NCBI RefSeq assembly: GCF_002135355.1
Contig: NZ_NEGE01000003.1
Coordinates: 1 to 64,000 of the forward strand
Source: Acinetobacter sp. ANC 4169
GTDB lineage: Bacteria > Pseudomonadota > Gammaproteobacteria > Pseudomonadales > Moraxellaceae
Direction: 5' to 3'
DNA: 64,000 bases
Position numbers and translations under genes: made by a program. Shown in pieces: positions 1-8,596 of this stretch; the stretch's first letter is position 1, and each line of letters starts with the position of its first letter. Under the pieces are notes generated by a model. It was given only the letters and a program-made list of their open reading frames with translations, was not told the DNA's origin and did not search any database.

Positions 1-107
1 CCGTCCGCCGCTAAGTTATGGTGCAAGCACCACAACTCCGCTCGACTTGCATGTGTTAAGCCTGCCGCCAGCGTTCAATCTGAGCCATGATCAAACTCTT
101 CAGTTTA
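1..107 (-). rRNA. rrs: 16S ribosomal RNA, 5' end (partial)
   Basis: Read on the minus strand, this is the conserved 5' end of bacterial 16S rRNA: the universal AGAGTTTGATCATGGCTCAG stretch (about 84-103), followed by AACGCTGGCGGCAGGC and the first variable hairpin with GGTGCTTGCACC in its loop region. The gene runs off the left edge, so only about the first 107 nt are present. The mature 5' end is placed near 105-110 by similarity to other 16S genes and is approximate. Transcription is leftward, from the promoters at 310-477. An apparent open frame antisense to this region is not a gene. Confidence 0.97.
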
Positions 108-309
108 AAATCAGTAGTACCTTTAAAGGGCACCAATCTTGGCTCATCAATTTTCTGACAAATATTTCTCAAATAAACTTCGAGTCATTTCTACCATCAA
201 TCAATGAAAATAATTTCGATCGATCAACCAGTAAAAATCCACACAAGTTGTTCTTCATAATCTCTTAATGATCTTCTTGTTGGTTCGTCACCAGCAAGCT
301 AGGTCGGCT
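108..309 (-). other. rRNA operon leader region
   Basis: This stretch lies between the proximal rrn promoter and the 16S 5' end and should be transcribed as the 5' leader of the pre-rRNA. In proteobacteria such leaders carry antitermination signals and half of the RNase III processing stem. I could not identify a convincing boxA by eye, and the processing-stem partner lies beyond the 16S gene outside the window. Confidence 0.6.
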
Positions 310-337
310 ATATTACTCTTTATTTCTAAAAAGTCAA
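310..337 (-). promoter_or_regulatory. Candidate rrn promoter P2
   Basis: On the minus strand there is a sigma-70 type promoter with -35 TTGACT (332-337), a 16-bp spacer, and -10 TAATAT (310-315), followed by a G/C-rich start region. It points into the 16S gene about 200 nt downstream. The short spacer and GC-rich discriminator are typical of rRNA promoters. The call rests on the two hexamers and their location. Confidence 0.6.
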
Positions 338-449
338 CCGGTAATTCAAATTATTTTTAAACTTTCTTCCTAAAACCCAACCCAATCAATTTTAACTAAG
401 TTGCTGTTTTATCAGAAGTTTTAATCTTCATCACCGCCGATGGATGTGC

Positions 450-477
450 ATTCTACAGCATTTCAGAACCAACACAA
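450..477 (-). promoter_or_regulatory. Candidate rrn promoter P1
   Basis: A second minus-strand promoter-like pair: -35 TTGTGT (472-477), 16-bp spacer, -10 TAGAAT (450-455). It lies 140 bp upstream of the P2 candidate, giving the tandem arrangement common for rRNA operons. AT-rich DNA just upstream (about 480-640) could act as an UP-type element, but it also holds the upstream region of the divergent mlaA gene. Confidence 0.45.
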
Positions 478-647
478 CCCCTATTTTTAACTTTTCATAT
501 CATCAGGATATTTTTTGGTCGTTTTATCATTTTTTCCTACATATTTTGATCAAATTTGTTTTAATACGCCTATTCAAAGACCTGTTAATATATTTTATTA
601 CGTATTTTTAGCTTTAAGCACCAGCTTATAAAGCTCTAGGATTATTT

Positions 648-1598
648 ATGCGTCACTTTCATTATATTTGGGCTAGCTTTTTATCTTTAGGATTAATGTC
701 TCCTGTATTTGCACAGGATTCAGTCCCTTCTGCTGAGCCTCAAGCAACATCGGACCTAGATTCTACTACAGCGCAAACCTCGTCTACCCAACACCCCCGT
801 CTTGAAGCACTGAAAGAATTAAAAAACATTAAAGCCAAAGATTTGAAAGTGAATGCTAACGCAACCCAACCTGAAAGCCAGAAAGATCCATTACAACCCT
901 TAAATAGACAGGTGTTTGCTTTTAATGATGCATTGGATCGCAACGTTGCCCGCCCACTTGCCATTCAATATAAAGAAAAAGTTCCTACTGAGGTGCGCGG
1001 CTCTTATCGCCAGTTTCGCAAAAATCTAGGTGAGCCATGGAATGTGGTAAACCAGTTGATTCAAGGCCGTCCGCTACGTGCTGCAGAATCGTTGGGTCGC
1101 TTTACTATCAATACACTTACCACCTTGGGCTTTGCCGATCCGGCCCGAAGAATCGGGTTATCTGCCGAAGAAGAAAACTTTGGTACAACGCTGGGTTATT
1201 ACGGCATTCCTTCTGGTCCTTATCTGGTATTGCCCGTGTTTGGCCCAAGCACCTTCCGTGACACTTTGGGTCTGGTTGTAGATGGTCAGGCACGCCCACA
1301 AAAGTATATTTTAGAAGACCATGACGGGCTGTACTGGAGTGAACAAGTATTACGCGGTATTGATGCACGTTCACTACTTTTAGAAATTGAAGATGTACTC
1401 CAAGGTGATAAATACTCGGCTATACGTGATATTTATTTACAACGTAAAAATTTCTCTATTGCCGAAAAGAAAGGACTCGAACCTGAAACCATGTTTATTG
1501 AAGATGATCAAGACAGTTCTGAAGATCAAAATCAAGATAATCCTGATCAACCTAATGATGAAACATCTGAAGATGATGTAGACAGCTCAAGTAAATAA
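648..1598 (+). CDS. mlaA: MlaA/VacJ family phospholipid-removal protein
   Basis: Outer-membrane component of the Mla system, which removes misplaced phospholipids from the outer leaflet and passes them to periplasmic MlaC. The 316-aa product has a signal peptide (about residues 1-23, ending FAQD), a low-complexity linker, then the VacJ domain from about residue 80 (DPLQPLNRQVFAFND, later LGFADPARRIGL, FGTTLGYYGIP and LPVFGPSTFRD). E. coli MlaA is a lipoprotein, but no cysteine is found at the end of this signal peptide, so it looks like a type I-processed protein. The last 30 residues are very rich in D, E, S and N. An AGGA sequence lies upstream of the ATG. The other mla genes are not in the window, so it stands alone here. 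Family assignment is firm; the anchoring mode is inferred. Confidence 0.93.
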   Translation: MRHFHYIWASFLSLGLMSPVFAQDSVPSAEPQATSDLDSTTAQTSSTQHPRLEALKELKNIKAKDLKVNANATQPESQKDPLQPLNRQVFAFNDALDRNVARPLAIQYKEKVPTEVRGSYRQFRKNLGEPWNVVNQLIQGRPLRAAESLGRFTINTLTTLGFADPARRIGLSAEEENFGTTLGYYGIPSGPYLVLPVFGPSTFRDTLGLVVDGQARPQKYILEDHDGLYWSEQVLRGIDARSLLLEIEDVLQGDKYSAIRDIYLQRKNFSIAEKKGLEPETMFIEDDQDSSEDQNQDNPDQPNDETSEDDVDSSSK

Positions 1599-1620
1599 GT
1601 CGTATCTATTTAATAGAAAT

Positions 1621-1653
1621 ATGATCAGCACAGCATCTTCCTTTGCTGATCAT
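1621..1653 (+). terminator. Hairpin downstream of mlaA
   Basis: A 10-bp perfect stem (ATGATCAGCA pairing with TGCTGATCAT) with a 13-nt loop sits just after the mlaA stop. It lacks a good run of T after the stem, so it may be a weak terminator or only an mRNA 3'-end stabiliser. Confidence 0.4.
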
Positions 1654-1710
1654 TAGATTGTTATAGTACAACTCTAGATGTTACCCATTTAAGGATCATA
1701 CAATTTCTTT

Positions 1711-2679
1711 ATGTATTTCATTCAACCGACTCGCAATATTCCTTATTTAGATCAGGTACTCAGTACACTTCCCGGTGTACAAATGATTCACATAGATGAT
1801 ATTGGCTTGTATGACCCAACTATCTTGGCGATTGCTGATGTGCAGGACTACCTTACTCATCAGTGGTCACTGCCTACTCTGGTGCTGGCTTTTGAAAATG
1901 AAGGTACGGCATTGGCCCAAGCATGGGAATTAGGCGCTCTGGCTGGCTGGATCTGGAACAAACTGCCCAGTGATCCACGAGATTCTTTACTTAAAATTGA
2001 TGCACAATACAAACGCAATCAGGATAGCCGTGACCTACCCTCAGCGGCATATTTGCAACAGTGCTTGCTTCCCAATCCAATTGAACTGATCAATTATAAA
2101 GTTGAAACCCTGTTTCAACCTTCTGCTTATCTTTCTGGCGACTGGTACGACTACTGGAAAATCAGCGATAAAGAAATCATGTTTTATCTGGCGGATGTTT
2201 CTGGACATGGTGTCACCAGCAGTTTATTGACTTCCTGGATGGCTGCCTTTCATGGTCGATCCAAAACACCACGTGAGTTGATTAAAAAGCTCAATGGTAT
2301 GTTGGTGCAAGAAAATATTGAAAAGCACATCACCATGATTGCCGGTGTTTTAAATTTAGAGACCCATCAATTGCGCTGGTCAAGTGCCGGACATTATCCA
2401 CCCGCCATTATTTTTGAACCTAACCAGCCACCTAAAATTTTAAACACCAGCAGTTTCCCTCTAGGACTGACTGAAGACCTCGAAGTAGAAGAGTTTGAAT
2501 GTGTGCTGAATCGGCATGCACGGTTTATTATTTGTTCAGATGGTGCACTCGAACCTTTCGATGGTGGACTGAATGAACAATTTGAAAAATTGGTCTTTCA
2601 TTTGCAGAATCAATCATTTCAAGCCCCTGAACATGTGGCAGACGACATTGCCATCTTAAGTTTACGCCGAATGAATTAA
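1711..2679 (+). CDS. gigA: GigA-like PP2C/SpoIIE-type serine phosphatase
   Basis: A 322-aa RsbU-like phosphatase. Residues from about 120 form a SpoIIE/PP2C domain with the metal-binding and catalytic motifs visible: SGDWYDYW, LADVSGHGVTSSLL, WSSAGHYPPA, ICSDGALE and DDIAILSL. The first 100 residues resemble a response-regulator receiver fold but without a convincing phospho-acceptor Asp environment. The next gene encodes a STAS protein. This pairing matches GigA/GigB of A. baumannii, where GigA acts on GigB in a stress and antibiotic-tolerance pathway linked to the nitrogen phosphotransferase system (known from that species). The name is given from domain order and neighbourhood. Its partner kinase is not encoded in the window. 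Confidence 0.82.
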   Translation: MYFIQPTRNIPYLDQVLSTLPGVQMIHIDDIGLYDPTILAIADVQDYLTHQWSLPTLVLAFENEGTALAQAWELGALAGWIWNKLPSDPRDSLLKIDAQYKRNQDSRDLPSAAYLQQCLLPNPIELINYKVETLFQPSAYLSGDWYDYWKISDKEIMFYLADVSGHGVTSSLLTSWMAAFHGRSKTPRELIKKLNGMLVQENIEKHITMIAGVLNLETHQLRWSSAGHYPPAIIFEPNQPPKILNTSSFPLGLTEDLEVEEFECVLNRHARFIICSDGALEPFDGGLNEQFEKLVFHLQNQSFQAPEHVADDIAILSLRRMN

Positions 2680-2792
2680 TCACATAATCAATATGTTAAC
2701 TTTCAATTAAGTAAACTACGACTGTTGGCTACTTGAGTCTATAGTGGCCCTATGTGATAATTTTAGAATCCTTCTCTGCAAATGGCATTTAT

Positions 2793-3311
2793 ATGTCAAC
2801 AGGTCATGTTGAATATGCAAGCTTGAATGGAACGCATATTTTTAAGCTTATTGGCGAAGTGCGTGCCCAATCTTGTATCAGTCTAGACAAACTCCTTAGT
2901 AAAATTGAACAGCAATCGAATGTCGTTGGGGCAATTGTAGATTTGACCCAAACTACATTCATTGACAGTACGGTTTTGGGCATTCTGGCCAAGCTTGGTT
3001 TAAAGCTGAAACAGACCCATCAAATTCAGGCTGTCATGTTATCTACTAATCCCGATATTAGTACCTTGGCCAATAGCATGGGCCTGGGACAGGTTTTTGT
3101 GATTTTAAATTACTGCGGTGACCCGAAAGTTTGTACCCGCGAATTAATGGAAGAGCACATTACCCATAACGCCATGCTAACCACTGTTTTAGATGCACAT
3201 AAAACATTGATGAAGCTGAATGAAAGTAACCAAAATATGTTTGAGCCTTTGGTTAAGCAATTACAAAAAGAACAAGACACCCTCGAACAAGTGTCGCAAC
3301 AAAACGTATAA
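2793..3311 (+). CDS. gigB: GigB-like STAS-domain anti-anti-sigma factor homologue
   Basis: A 172-aa protein with an N-terminal STAS domain (about residues 1-100) and a helical C-terminal tail. The family phosphosite motif is present as FIDSTVLGIL, with Ser59 the likely phosphorylated residue. STAS proteins of this type switch partners depending on phosphorylation, and the adjacent GigA-like phosphatase is the expected enzyme that dephosphorylates it. I chose the ATG at 2793, which places the STAS domain near the N-terminus. A GTG at 2754 would add 13 residues, but neither has a strong ribosome-binding site. It lies 113 bp after gigA on the same strand. Confidence 0.8.
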   Translation: MSTGHVEYASLNGTHIFKLIGEVRAQSCISLDKLLSKIEQQSNVVGAIVDLTQTTFIDSTVLGILAKLGLKLKQTHQIQAVMLSTNPDISTLANSMGLGQVFVILNYCGDPKVCTRELMEEHITHNAMLTTVLDAHKTLMKLNESNQNMFEPLVKQLQKEQDTLEQVSQQNV

Positions 3312-3334
3312 AAATATTGCTTAGAGCGCGCCAC

Positions 3335-4159
3335 ATGACTTTACTCTCTGTTGTACAAATGAACTCTCAAGATGATATTGAAGCCAATTTCATCGTGATT
3401 GAGTCGTTAATACAACAAAGTAAAGCAGATGGTGCAGAGCTAATTGTTTTTCCAGAAAACTTTGTCTGTTTTGCAGGTGGAAAACAACGCGAGACAGCTG
3501 CTCAGTTTGAAAGCATTAAGCAGCGTCTGGAACAGCTCGCCCATCAATATCAAATCTGGATTGTGGCAGGTACATTGCCCTGCCCATTCCGCCCTGATGG
3601 CTCGATCATTACTGATGGGCGTGTACGCACTGTCAGTCTATGTATTAGCCCTGAAGGCACCGAAGTACGTTATGATAAAATTCACCTGTTTGATGTACAA
3701 GTGGGTGATGCTGTCGGTGGATATCAAGAATCTCAATTCTTTGAACCAGGAACAGATGTAGTCGTCGCAAAAACACCGTTTGGCAATATTGGTTTGATGG
3801 TGTGCTATGACTTACGTTTTCCAGAACTGGCACTCACTTTACGTAGTCAAGGTGCAAATATACTGACTGCTCCCGCGGCATTTACCTACACTACAGGTCA
3901 AATGCATTGGCAGTTACTGTTGCAAGCACGTGCGATTGATAGCCAATGTCATGTTTTAGGCGCAGCTCAACAAGGCTGGCATGGTGAAAAGCGTCAAACT
4001 TGGGGACATGCTGGTGCAAGCAATAGTCGCGGTCAAATTTTAGATATCATTGATAGCGAAGGTGCTAGTTTAATTACTGTTCCTTTTGACCTTACCGAAC
4101 AAGAAGCTGTTCGTGCATCTATGCCTTTAATTCAGCACCGTAAAATTATTAATTATTAA
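3335..4159 (+). CDS. Carbon-nitrogen hydrolase, nitrilase family (NIT1-like amidase)
   Basis: A 274-aa nitrilase-superfamily amidase. The Glu-Lys-Cys catalytic triad is visible: Glu41 in ELIVFPEN, Lys115 in RYDKIHLFD, and Cys157 in MVCYDLRFPEL. The CYDLRFPEL form, overall length and lack of extra domains fit the NIT1/YbeM group, which hydrolyses deaminated glutathione (repair of a side product of transaminases). Omega-amidase (NIT2) is the alternative. The ATG at 3335 begins a good family match; a TTG at 3317 would add six residues. It follows gigB by 23 bp and may share its transcript. Family is certain, substrate inferred. Confidence 0.85.
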   Translation: MTLLSVVQMNSQDDIEANFIVIESLIQQSKADGAELIVFPENFVCFAGGKQRETAAQFESIKQRLEQLAHQYQIWIVAGTLPCPFRPDGSIITDGRVRTVSLCISPEGTEVRYDKIHLFDVQVGDAVGGYQESQFFEPGTDVVVAKTPFGNIGLMVCYDLRFPELALTLRSQGANILTAPAAFTYTTGQMHWQLLLQARAIDSQCHVLGAAQQGWHGEKRQTWGHAGASNSRGQILDIIDSEGASLITVPFDLTEQEAVRASMPLIQHRKIINY

Positions 4160-4284
4160 TTATTAATTTTTAATTCAATTCAGCTTTAAATTTTTACTGT
4201 ATAAAAATTACAAAATCCCTGCTTATTCTTTCATCAAAATCCCACACGATAACAGCTCATATCAGAATCACAGGGATCATAAAA

Positions 4285-4710
4285 ATGCCTTTAGAAAAAG
4301 CAGTCTATACAGCAAAAGCAAAAGCTACAGGTGGGCGTGATGGGCGTGCCACTTCATCGGATGGAATTTTAGATGTTAAATTAGCCGTGCCTAAAGAAAT
4401 GGGGGGATCGGGTGGCGGCACCAACCCGGAACAGCTTTTTGCAGCCGGTTATTCAGCGTGTTTTTTAGGTGCAATGAAATTTGTTGCTAGTCGCGATAAA
4501 TTGAATATCAGCAAAGAGGCTTATATTGAAGGTGAAGTGGGAATTGGCCCTATACCGACAGGTTTCGGCATTGAAGTAACCTTAAATATTCATTTAGAAG
4601 GCATGGATCAGGCTGAAGCGCAAAAACTGGTGGATGCCGCGCATATTGTTTGTCCTTATTCCAATGCGACACGCGGCAATATTGATGTAACTTTGAATGT
4701 GATTGTTTGA
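4285..4710 (+). CDS. ohr: Organic hydroperoxide resistance protein (Ohr/OsmC family)
   Basis: A 141-aa thiol peroxidase that reduces organic and fatty-acid hydroperoxides in the cytoplasm. The two active-site cysteines are Cys59 (GYSACFLGAM) and Cys123 (HIVCPYSNA), and the catalytic Arg lies in GGRDGR near residue 18. The length is typical for the Ohr branch. It is a single gene with its own terminator. Ohr genes are usually controlled by the MarR-type repressor OhrR, but no ohrR is nearby and I could not define an operator in the AT-rich upstream region. Confidence 0.93.
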   Translation: MPLEKAVYTAKAKATGGRDGRATSSDGILDVKLAVPKEMGGSGGGTNPEQLFAAGYSACFLGAMKFVASRDKLNISKEAYIEGEVGIGPIPTGFGIEVTLNIHLEGMDQAEAQKLVDAAHIVCPYSNATRGNIDVTLNVIV

Positions 4711-4721
4711 TTGACTGTATA

Positions 4722-4752
4722 CATCCCAAAGCAATTGCTTTGGGATTTTTTT
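4722..4752 (+). terminator. Rho-independent terminator of ohr
   Basis: Perfect stem TCCCAAAGCAATTGCTTTGGGA followed by seven T residues, 13 nt after the ohr stop codon. Confidence 0.9.
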
Positions 4753-4881
4753 AAATAATTTTATAAAAAATATAACCTTAAAATAAAAAATATCTATTAT
4801 ATTAAGCAAAAAACACAACATTGAATTTTATAGAAAAAGTATTTTTAACACTAAAAATTGTCATTTTTTAAGGGGGGAAAC

Positions 4882-6129
4882 ATGTCATTAGGTGCAATCT
4901 ATTTATGGGAGCCAGAGGTTACGGGTAAATTTCCAAATTTGAATGAATCTGAACGTACAGCTTATGAACTTTACCAAAAGCATCGAAATACTCCTGCCAA
5001 GGGAAGAAAGATAAAAGACTGGGCTGAATTTATGCTTAGCAAAGTAATTGATGATGCCTATAGTGATTATTTCACAGAAGAAACAAAACAATGGTGTGTT
5101 AACTTACAGAAAGCCCTTTTAGCCGACGATTATGCTGTTTTAGAGTTGGATAATTTTGACCATATTGCTCAGGGCGATGCATTATATCGGGTATTTTATG
5201 AAGCCGTTAAGGAAACGGGTGTGGGTTTTTATGAACCGCGCTTTGCTGTGTGGGGATTCAGTGTTTTACAAGTTCCAGATGATGCAGTGGCTCAAGTTTT
5301 AAAGTCTTATTTAAAGCCTTTAAGTTCGGAACAGCAAAGTTTTGATTTGGATAATATTGAAGCACCACGAAATATAAAAAAAGCAGAGGAACTATTTCAG
5401 TTATGGTGTTCGCAGCATCCTATTCTAAAAAATTATGAATTAAATACTTTTTATAATAGATATGATTTTATAGAACCTAGAATGTGTGAGCCTGATGCTA
5501 AAACAGCGATAGCTAGCCAACAGCGCTACTTTTTGTTTTTCAACGAATGTAAAAATAGTTATTATCAATTATATTTTAAACTGCGTAGTTTTACGACTTC
5601 ACACAATATAAATTTTTCGTTTGATTTGACTAATCACTTTTTAACACCTGAGTTAAAAGAAAAATTTGGAAAGAAACTCAAATTTAGAATAGATGAAAAC
5701 GATATAAGAGATATTGCAAGGAGAAATTCATCTGGATCTTATCAGTTAAATTTCGACATTTTTTTCTGCAAATGGGAAAGTGCTTATGGTGTCAAAAAGT
5801 TTTTTCAGGAGTTTGATAAATTTGTAAGCTTTTTACATAAACACTTTTCAAATGGTCATTTGCAAAGTCTGCAGGCGTGGGCTTATGGGGATGCACTGGA
5901 TCATGTGCTCGTGCAAATGCACTGGTCACAGGAGCTTATGATCATTGCTTTAGGGCTGGATAAAGACTATCTGGAAGAGCGTTATCAGTTTCATCAGGAA
6001 ATTTTAACGAGTGAAAAGCGAGATTCTGAACTTGAATATCTCAATAACAGTTATCAGGAATATCTGGTTTTGATGGATTTAGTTAAAGAAGCAGGCACTG
6101 CATTAGCTCCCTATCAAAAACGCAACTAA
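4882..6129 (+). CDS. Uncharacterised 415-aa protein
   Basis: I do not recognise this protein. It is soluble, with no signal peptide or membrane segment, and rich in Phe, Tyr and Trp. The N-terminus (about 1-160) includes LGAIYLWEPEV and FYEPRFAVWGF, the middle (about 170-310) is noticeably more AT-rich and basic, and the C-terminal 100 residues are helical and acidic. The ATG at 4882 is supported by the strong AGGGGGG ribosome-binding site just upstream; an earlier in-frame start at 4858 lacks this. It is a single-gene unit between the ohr terminator and a convergent gspE. Immunity proteins of polymorphic toxins often look like this, but no toxin or secretion gene is adjacent, so that is speculation. 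Confidence 0.75.
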   Translation: MSLGAIYLWEPEVTGKFPNLNESERTAYELYQKHRNTPAKGRKIKDWAEFMLSKVIDDAYSDYFTEETKQWCVNLQKALLADDYAVLELDNFDHIAQGDALYRVFYEAVKETGVGFYEPRFAVWGFSVLQVPDDAVAQVLKSYLKPLSSEQQSFDLDNIEAPRNIKKAEELFQLWCSQHPILKNYELNTFYNRYDFIEPRMCEPDAKTAIASQQRYFLFFNECKNSYYQLYFKLRSFTTSHNINFSFDLTNHFLTPELKEKFGKKLKFRIDENDIRDIARRNSSGSYQLNFDIFFCKWESAYGVKKFFQEFDKFVSFLHKHFSNGHLQSLQAWAYGDALDHVLVQMHWSQELMIIALGLDKDYLEERYQFHQEILTSEKRDSELEYLNNSYQEYLVLMDLVKEAGTALAPYQKRN

Positions 6130-6130
6130 A

Positions 6131-6163
6131 AAATTGAAAGATGCACATCATGTGCATCTTTCA
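6131..6163 (-). terminator. Terminator between convergent genes
   Basis: Perfect stem at 6136-6162 built from GAAAGATGCACAT and its complement. On the minus strand it is followed by AATTTTTT, so it best fits the end of gspE; it also lies just after the stop codon of the plus-strand gene at 4882-6129. Confidence 0.8.
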
Positions 6164-6179
6164 TCCGAGAAAGAAATCA

Positions 6180-7667
6180 TCACTCCGCCGCTTCATTGGT
6201 GACGCGTAGCACTTCTTCCAATGTGGTTTTGCCTGCCAGCACTTTGCGTAAGCCATCATCGCGGATTGAACCCGACTGTTTACGTGCATAAGTTTCCAGT
6301 TCATATTCGGCGGCATTGCCATGCACCAGACGGCGCATCGGTTCATCTACAGGGACAATTTCATAAATTGCAGTACGTCCGATAAAACCGGTATGCGAAC
6401 AATGATCACAGCCCTTAGGTTGTGGCAATTTTAAATCTGCACCAACTTCTAAATGCCGGAAAATTTCAGTTTCAAAGGCATCCGCCTCATGCCAGGTTGC
6501 ACAACGTGGACATAAAGTACGTACCAAACGCTGCGCAATCACCCCAATTAAAGAACTGGCCAGCAAAAACGGTTCAATGCCCATATCTTTTAAACGGGTC
6601 ACTGCACCAATTGCAGTATTGGTATGCAGGGTTGAAAGGACTAAATGACCTGTAAGAGATGCTTGCACTGCAATCTCAGCCGTTTCCAGATCACGAATCT
6701 CACCTACCATCACCACATCAGGGTCTTGTCGCAGCATGGCTTTTAAAGCACGGGCAAAGGTCATATCCACTTTGGTATTCACTTGGGTTTGCCCAATGCC
6801 TTCCAGTTGATACTCAATCGGATCTTCCGCAGTCAAAATATTTTGCGAGCCGTCATTTAAATCTGACAAGGCTGCATACAATGTGGTGGTTTTACCCGAA
6901 CCGGTAGGTCCAGTCACCAGAATAATGCCGTGTGGACGATGCACCAGATGAGTCAATCGCTCATAATCCGCTTGCATTAAACCCAGGTGAGTCATATTCA
7001 AGCGTCCGGCCTGCTTATCCAACAAACGCATCACCACACGTTCGCCATGAGACGATGGCAAGGTTGAAACACGGACATCCACTTCACGTCCTGCCAGTCT
7101 TAAAGAGATGCGACCATCTTGCGGAACGCGCTTTTCGGCAATATCCAGCTTGGCCATGACCTTAATACGCGATACCAAAAGCGGTGCCAACTCACGGCGT
7201 GGCTGCACAATCTCGCGCAGTTGACCATCGACACGTAGGCGCACCGACAATTTTTTCTCAAAGGATTCAATATGAATATCCGATGCCCCGACACGGATGG
7301 CTTCAGACAATAAGGCATTGATCAGTCGTACAATCGGTGCATCATCTTCCTGATCCATCAAGTCTTCGGCTTCCGGTACCGAATCTGCCAGACTGAGTAA
7401 ATCCGGATGATCTTCCAGTCCGGCTGCCACTTGTTGCGACTCACCGGTATCTCCGGCAAAACTGGAACTGAGCAACTGGTGAAATTCCTGTTCGCTACAC
7501 AACTGGTGCTGTGCCGGATGGCCTAAATATCGGCGTGCTTCCTGTATCGCCAGCAATGGGGTATTTTCACGGCGCACAATAAATGCCTGATCACCCTCGT
7601 ATCGAAGCAACACGCCATGACGCTTGGCAAAACTATAAGGTATTTGTAATTGTTTAAGTACTTGCAT
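6180..7667 (-). CDS. gspE: Type II secretion ATPase GspE
   Basis: Cytoplasmic ATPase that powers the type II secretion system pseudopilus. The 495-aa protein has an N-terminal GspE-N region, then the secretion ATPase core: Walker [11 protein letters not shown], Asp box RQDPDVVMVGEIRD, His box LVLSTLHTN, and a C-terminal zinc-binding segment with the cysteine pairs CPRC and CDHC. The zinc cysteines and motif spacing favour GspE over the pilus ATPase PilB. The ATG at 7667 is preferred over an adjoining upstream TTG. No other gsp gene is nearby, which matches the scattered type II secretion genes of Acinetobacter. Codon use here is richer in G+C than in the upstream unknown gene. Confidence 0.93.
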   Translation of the reverse strand: MQVLKQLQIPYSFAKRHGVLLRYEGDQAFIVRRENTPLLAIQEARRYLGHPAQHQLCSEQEFHQLLSSSFAGDTGESQQVAAGLEDHPDLLSLADSVPEAEDLMDQEDDAPIVRLINALLSEAIRVGASDIHIESFEKKLSVRLRVDGQLREIVQPRRELAPLLVSRIKVMAKLDIAEKRVPQDGRISLRLAGREVDVRVSTLPSSHGERVVMRLLDKQAGRLNMTHLGLMQADYERLTHLVHRPHGIILVTGPTGSGKTTTLYAALSDLNDGSQNILTAEDPIEYQLEGIGQTQVNTKVDMTFARALKAMLRQDPDVVMVGEIRDLETAEIAVQASLTGHLVLSTLHTNTAIGAVTRLKDMGIEPFLLASSLIGVIAQRLVRTLCPRCATWHEADAFETEIFRHLEVGADLKLPQPKGCDHCSHTGFIGRTAIYEIVPVDEPMRRLVHGNAAEYELETYARKQSGSIRDDGLRKVLAGKTTLEEVLRVTNEAAE

Positions 7668-7760
7668 CAAAGTTTATAATGATGAATAAATTGATTTGAG
7701 TGTACTCTAAGCATAGGACAGCGTGAAGTCTGTTTTTACTGATTAAGCAATAAAGGAAAT

Positions 7761-8588
7761 GTGCCGTTGTCTAAAAACAATGAATTGATCGAACCCGAGC
7801 ACCCGAATTTAAAATGGTGGGGCGAATATCAGTTTGAATTAAATCAGCCCAAAGCCTGGCAATTTGGTTCATTGCTGTTTCGCCTGACCCGTGGTCTGCA
7901 AGAATGGCGCCTGGAATATCATCGTCCACAGGTGCAGTATGACTATGAACAAAAGTGGCATGAAATTGAAGATCCCAATTTTGCCTTTCCGCAACCAGTG
8001 AAAATAGAACGTTACATGTTCAAGACGACACAGCATAAAATACAGCTGATGCCGCGTCTGGCTGATCGCTCGGTAGTGATTAAACCGGTCGACCCGATTT
8101 ATATTCCTGCCGGACAACGCGGAACCCTGTATATCAGTACGCCTTTATGGATTGCCGGTTTTGTCGAGGGACAAAAAGACCCGCTATTTGATATACCGGT
8201 GATTCTGCCTAAAGATACCTGGTTTGGCCCCAATCACCGGCATGGTGAAATTTGCTATGCCACTGCTGTCGATGGCCGTACCGAGTTACATCAGTTAAAA
8301 CCTCGCGCCTTTCGTGCGGTTACCCCCATTGAGTTTCATAATACCAGTCATCAGCAATTACGCTTTGACCGCATGAATGTACCGGTTTCTGCCCTACCAC
8401 TATTTTATAGTGAAAGTACCGGTCGCTTATGGACCTCACAAATCAAGGTACTGCATGAAGGTTTGGATAAACCTCCGCGCATTCGTATTGAAAACCGTAC
8501 CCCACCCCATGCCGGGGAAGTGATGTATGTGCATCTACCCCGTTCTGCCGCAAGTGCCTTGTTTAATATGTTTGATTCATTTTTCTAG
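7761..8588 (+). CDS. DUF432 family protein paired with MscS
   Basis: A 275-aa soluble, beta-rich protein without signal peptide. I recognise it as probably DUF432, a family of unknown function often encoded next to small MscS channels. It starts with GTG at 7761, preceded by AAAGGAA; no better ATG is present before the conserved region. It ends 8 bp before mscS on the same strand, so the two are almost certainly co-transcribed and probably act together, for example in gating or responding to the channel, but that is inference. Confidence 0.7.
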   Translation: MPLSKNNELIEPEHPNLKWWGEYQFELNQPKAWQFGSLLFRLTRGLQEWRLEYHRPQVQYDYEQKWHEIEDPNFAFPQPVKIERYMFKTTQHKIQLMPRLADRSVVIKPVDPIYIPAGQRGTLYISTPLWIAGFVEGQKDPLFDIPVILPKDTWFGPNHRHGEICYATAVDGRTELHQLKPRAFRAVTPIEFHNTSHQQLRFDRMNVPVSALPLFYSESTGRLWTSQIKVLHEGLDKPPRIRIENRTPPHAGEVMYVHLPRSAASALFNMFDSFF

Positions 8589-8596
8589 GGGGTAAT

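Noticed and set aside
47..268. Open frame overlapping the 16S 5' end and leader
   Set aside because: It is antisense to rRNA and its leader; the sequence is fixed by the rRNA, not by protein selection.
6422..7159. Several plus-strand frames opposite gspE
   Set aside because: Antisense to the highly conserved ATPase core; no supporting signals.
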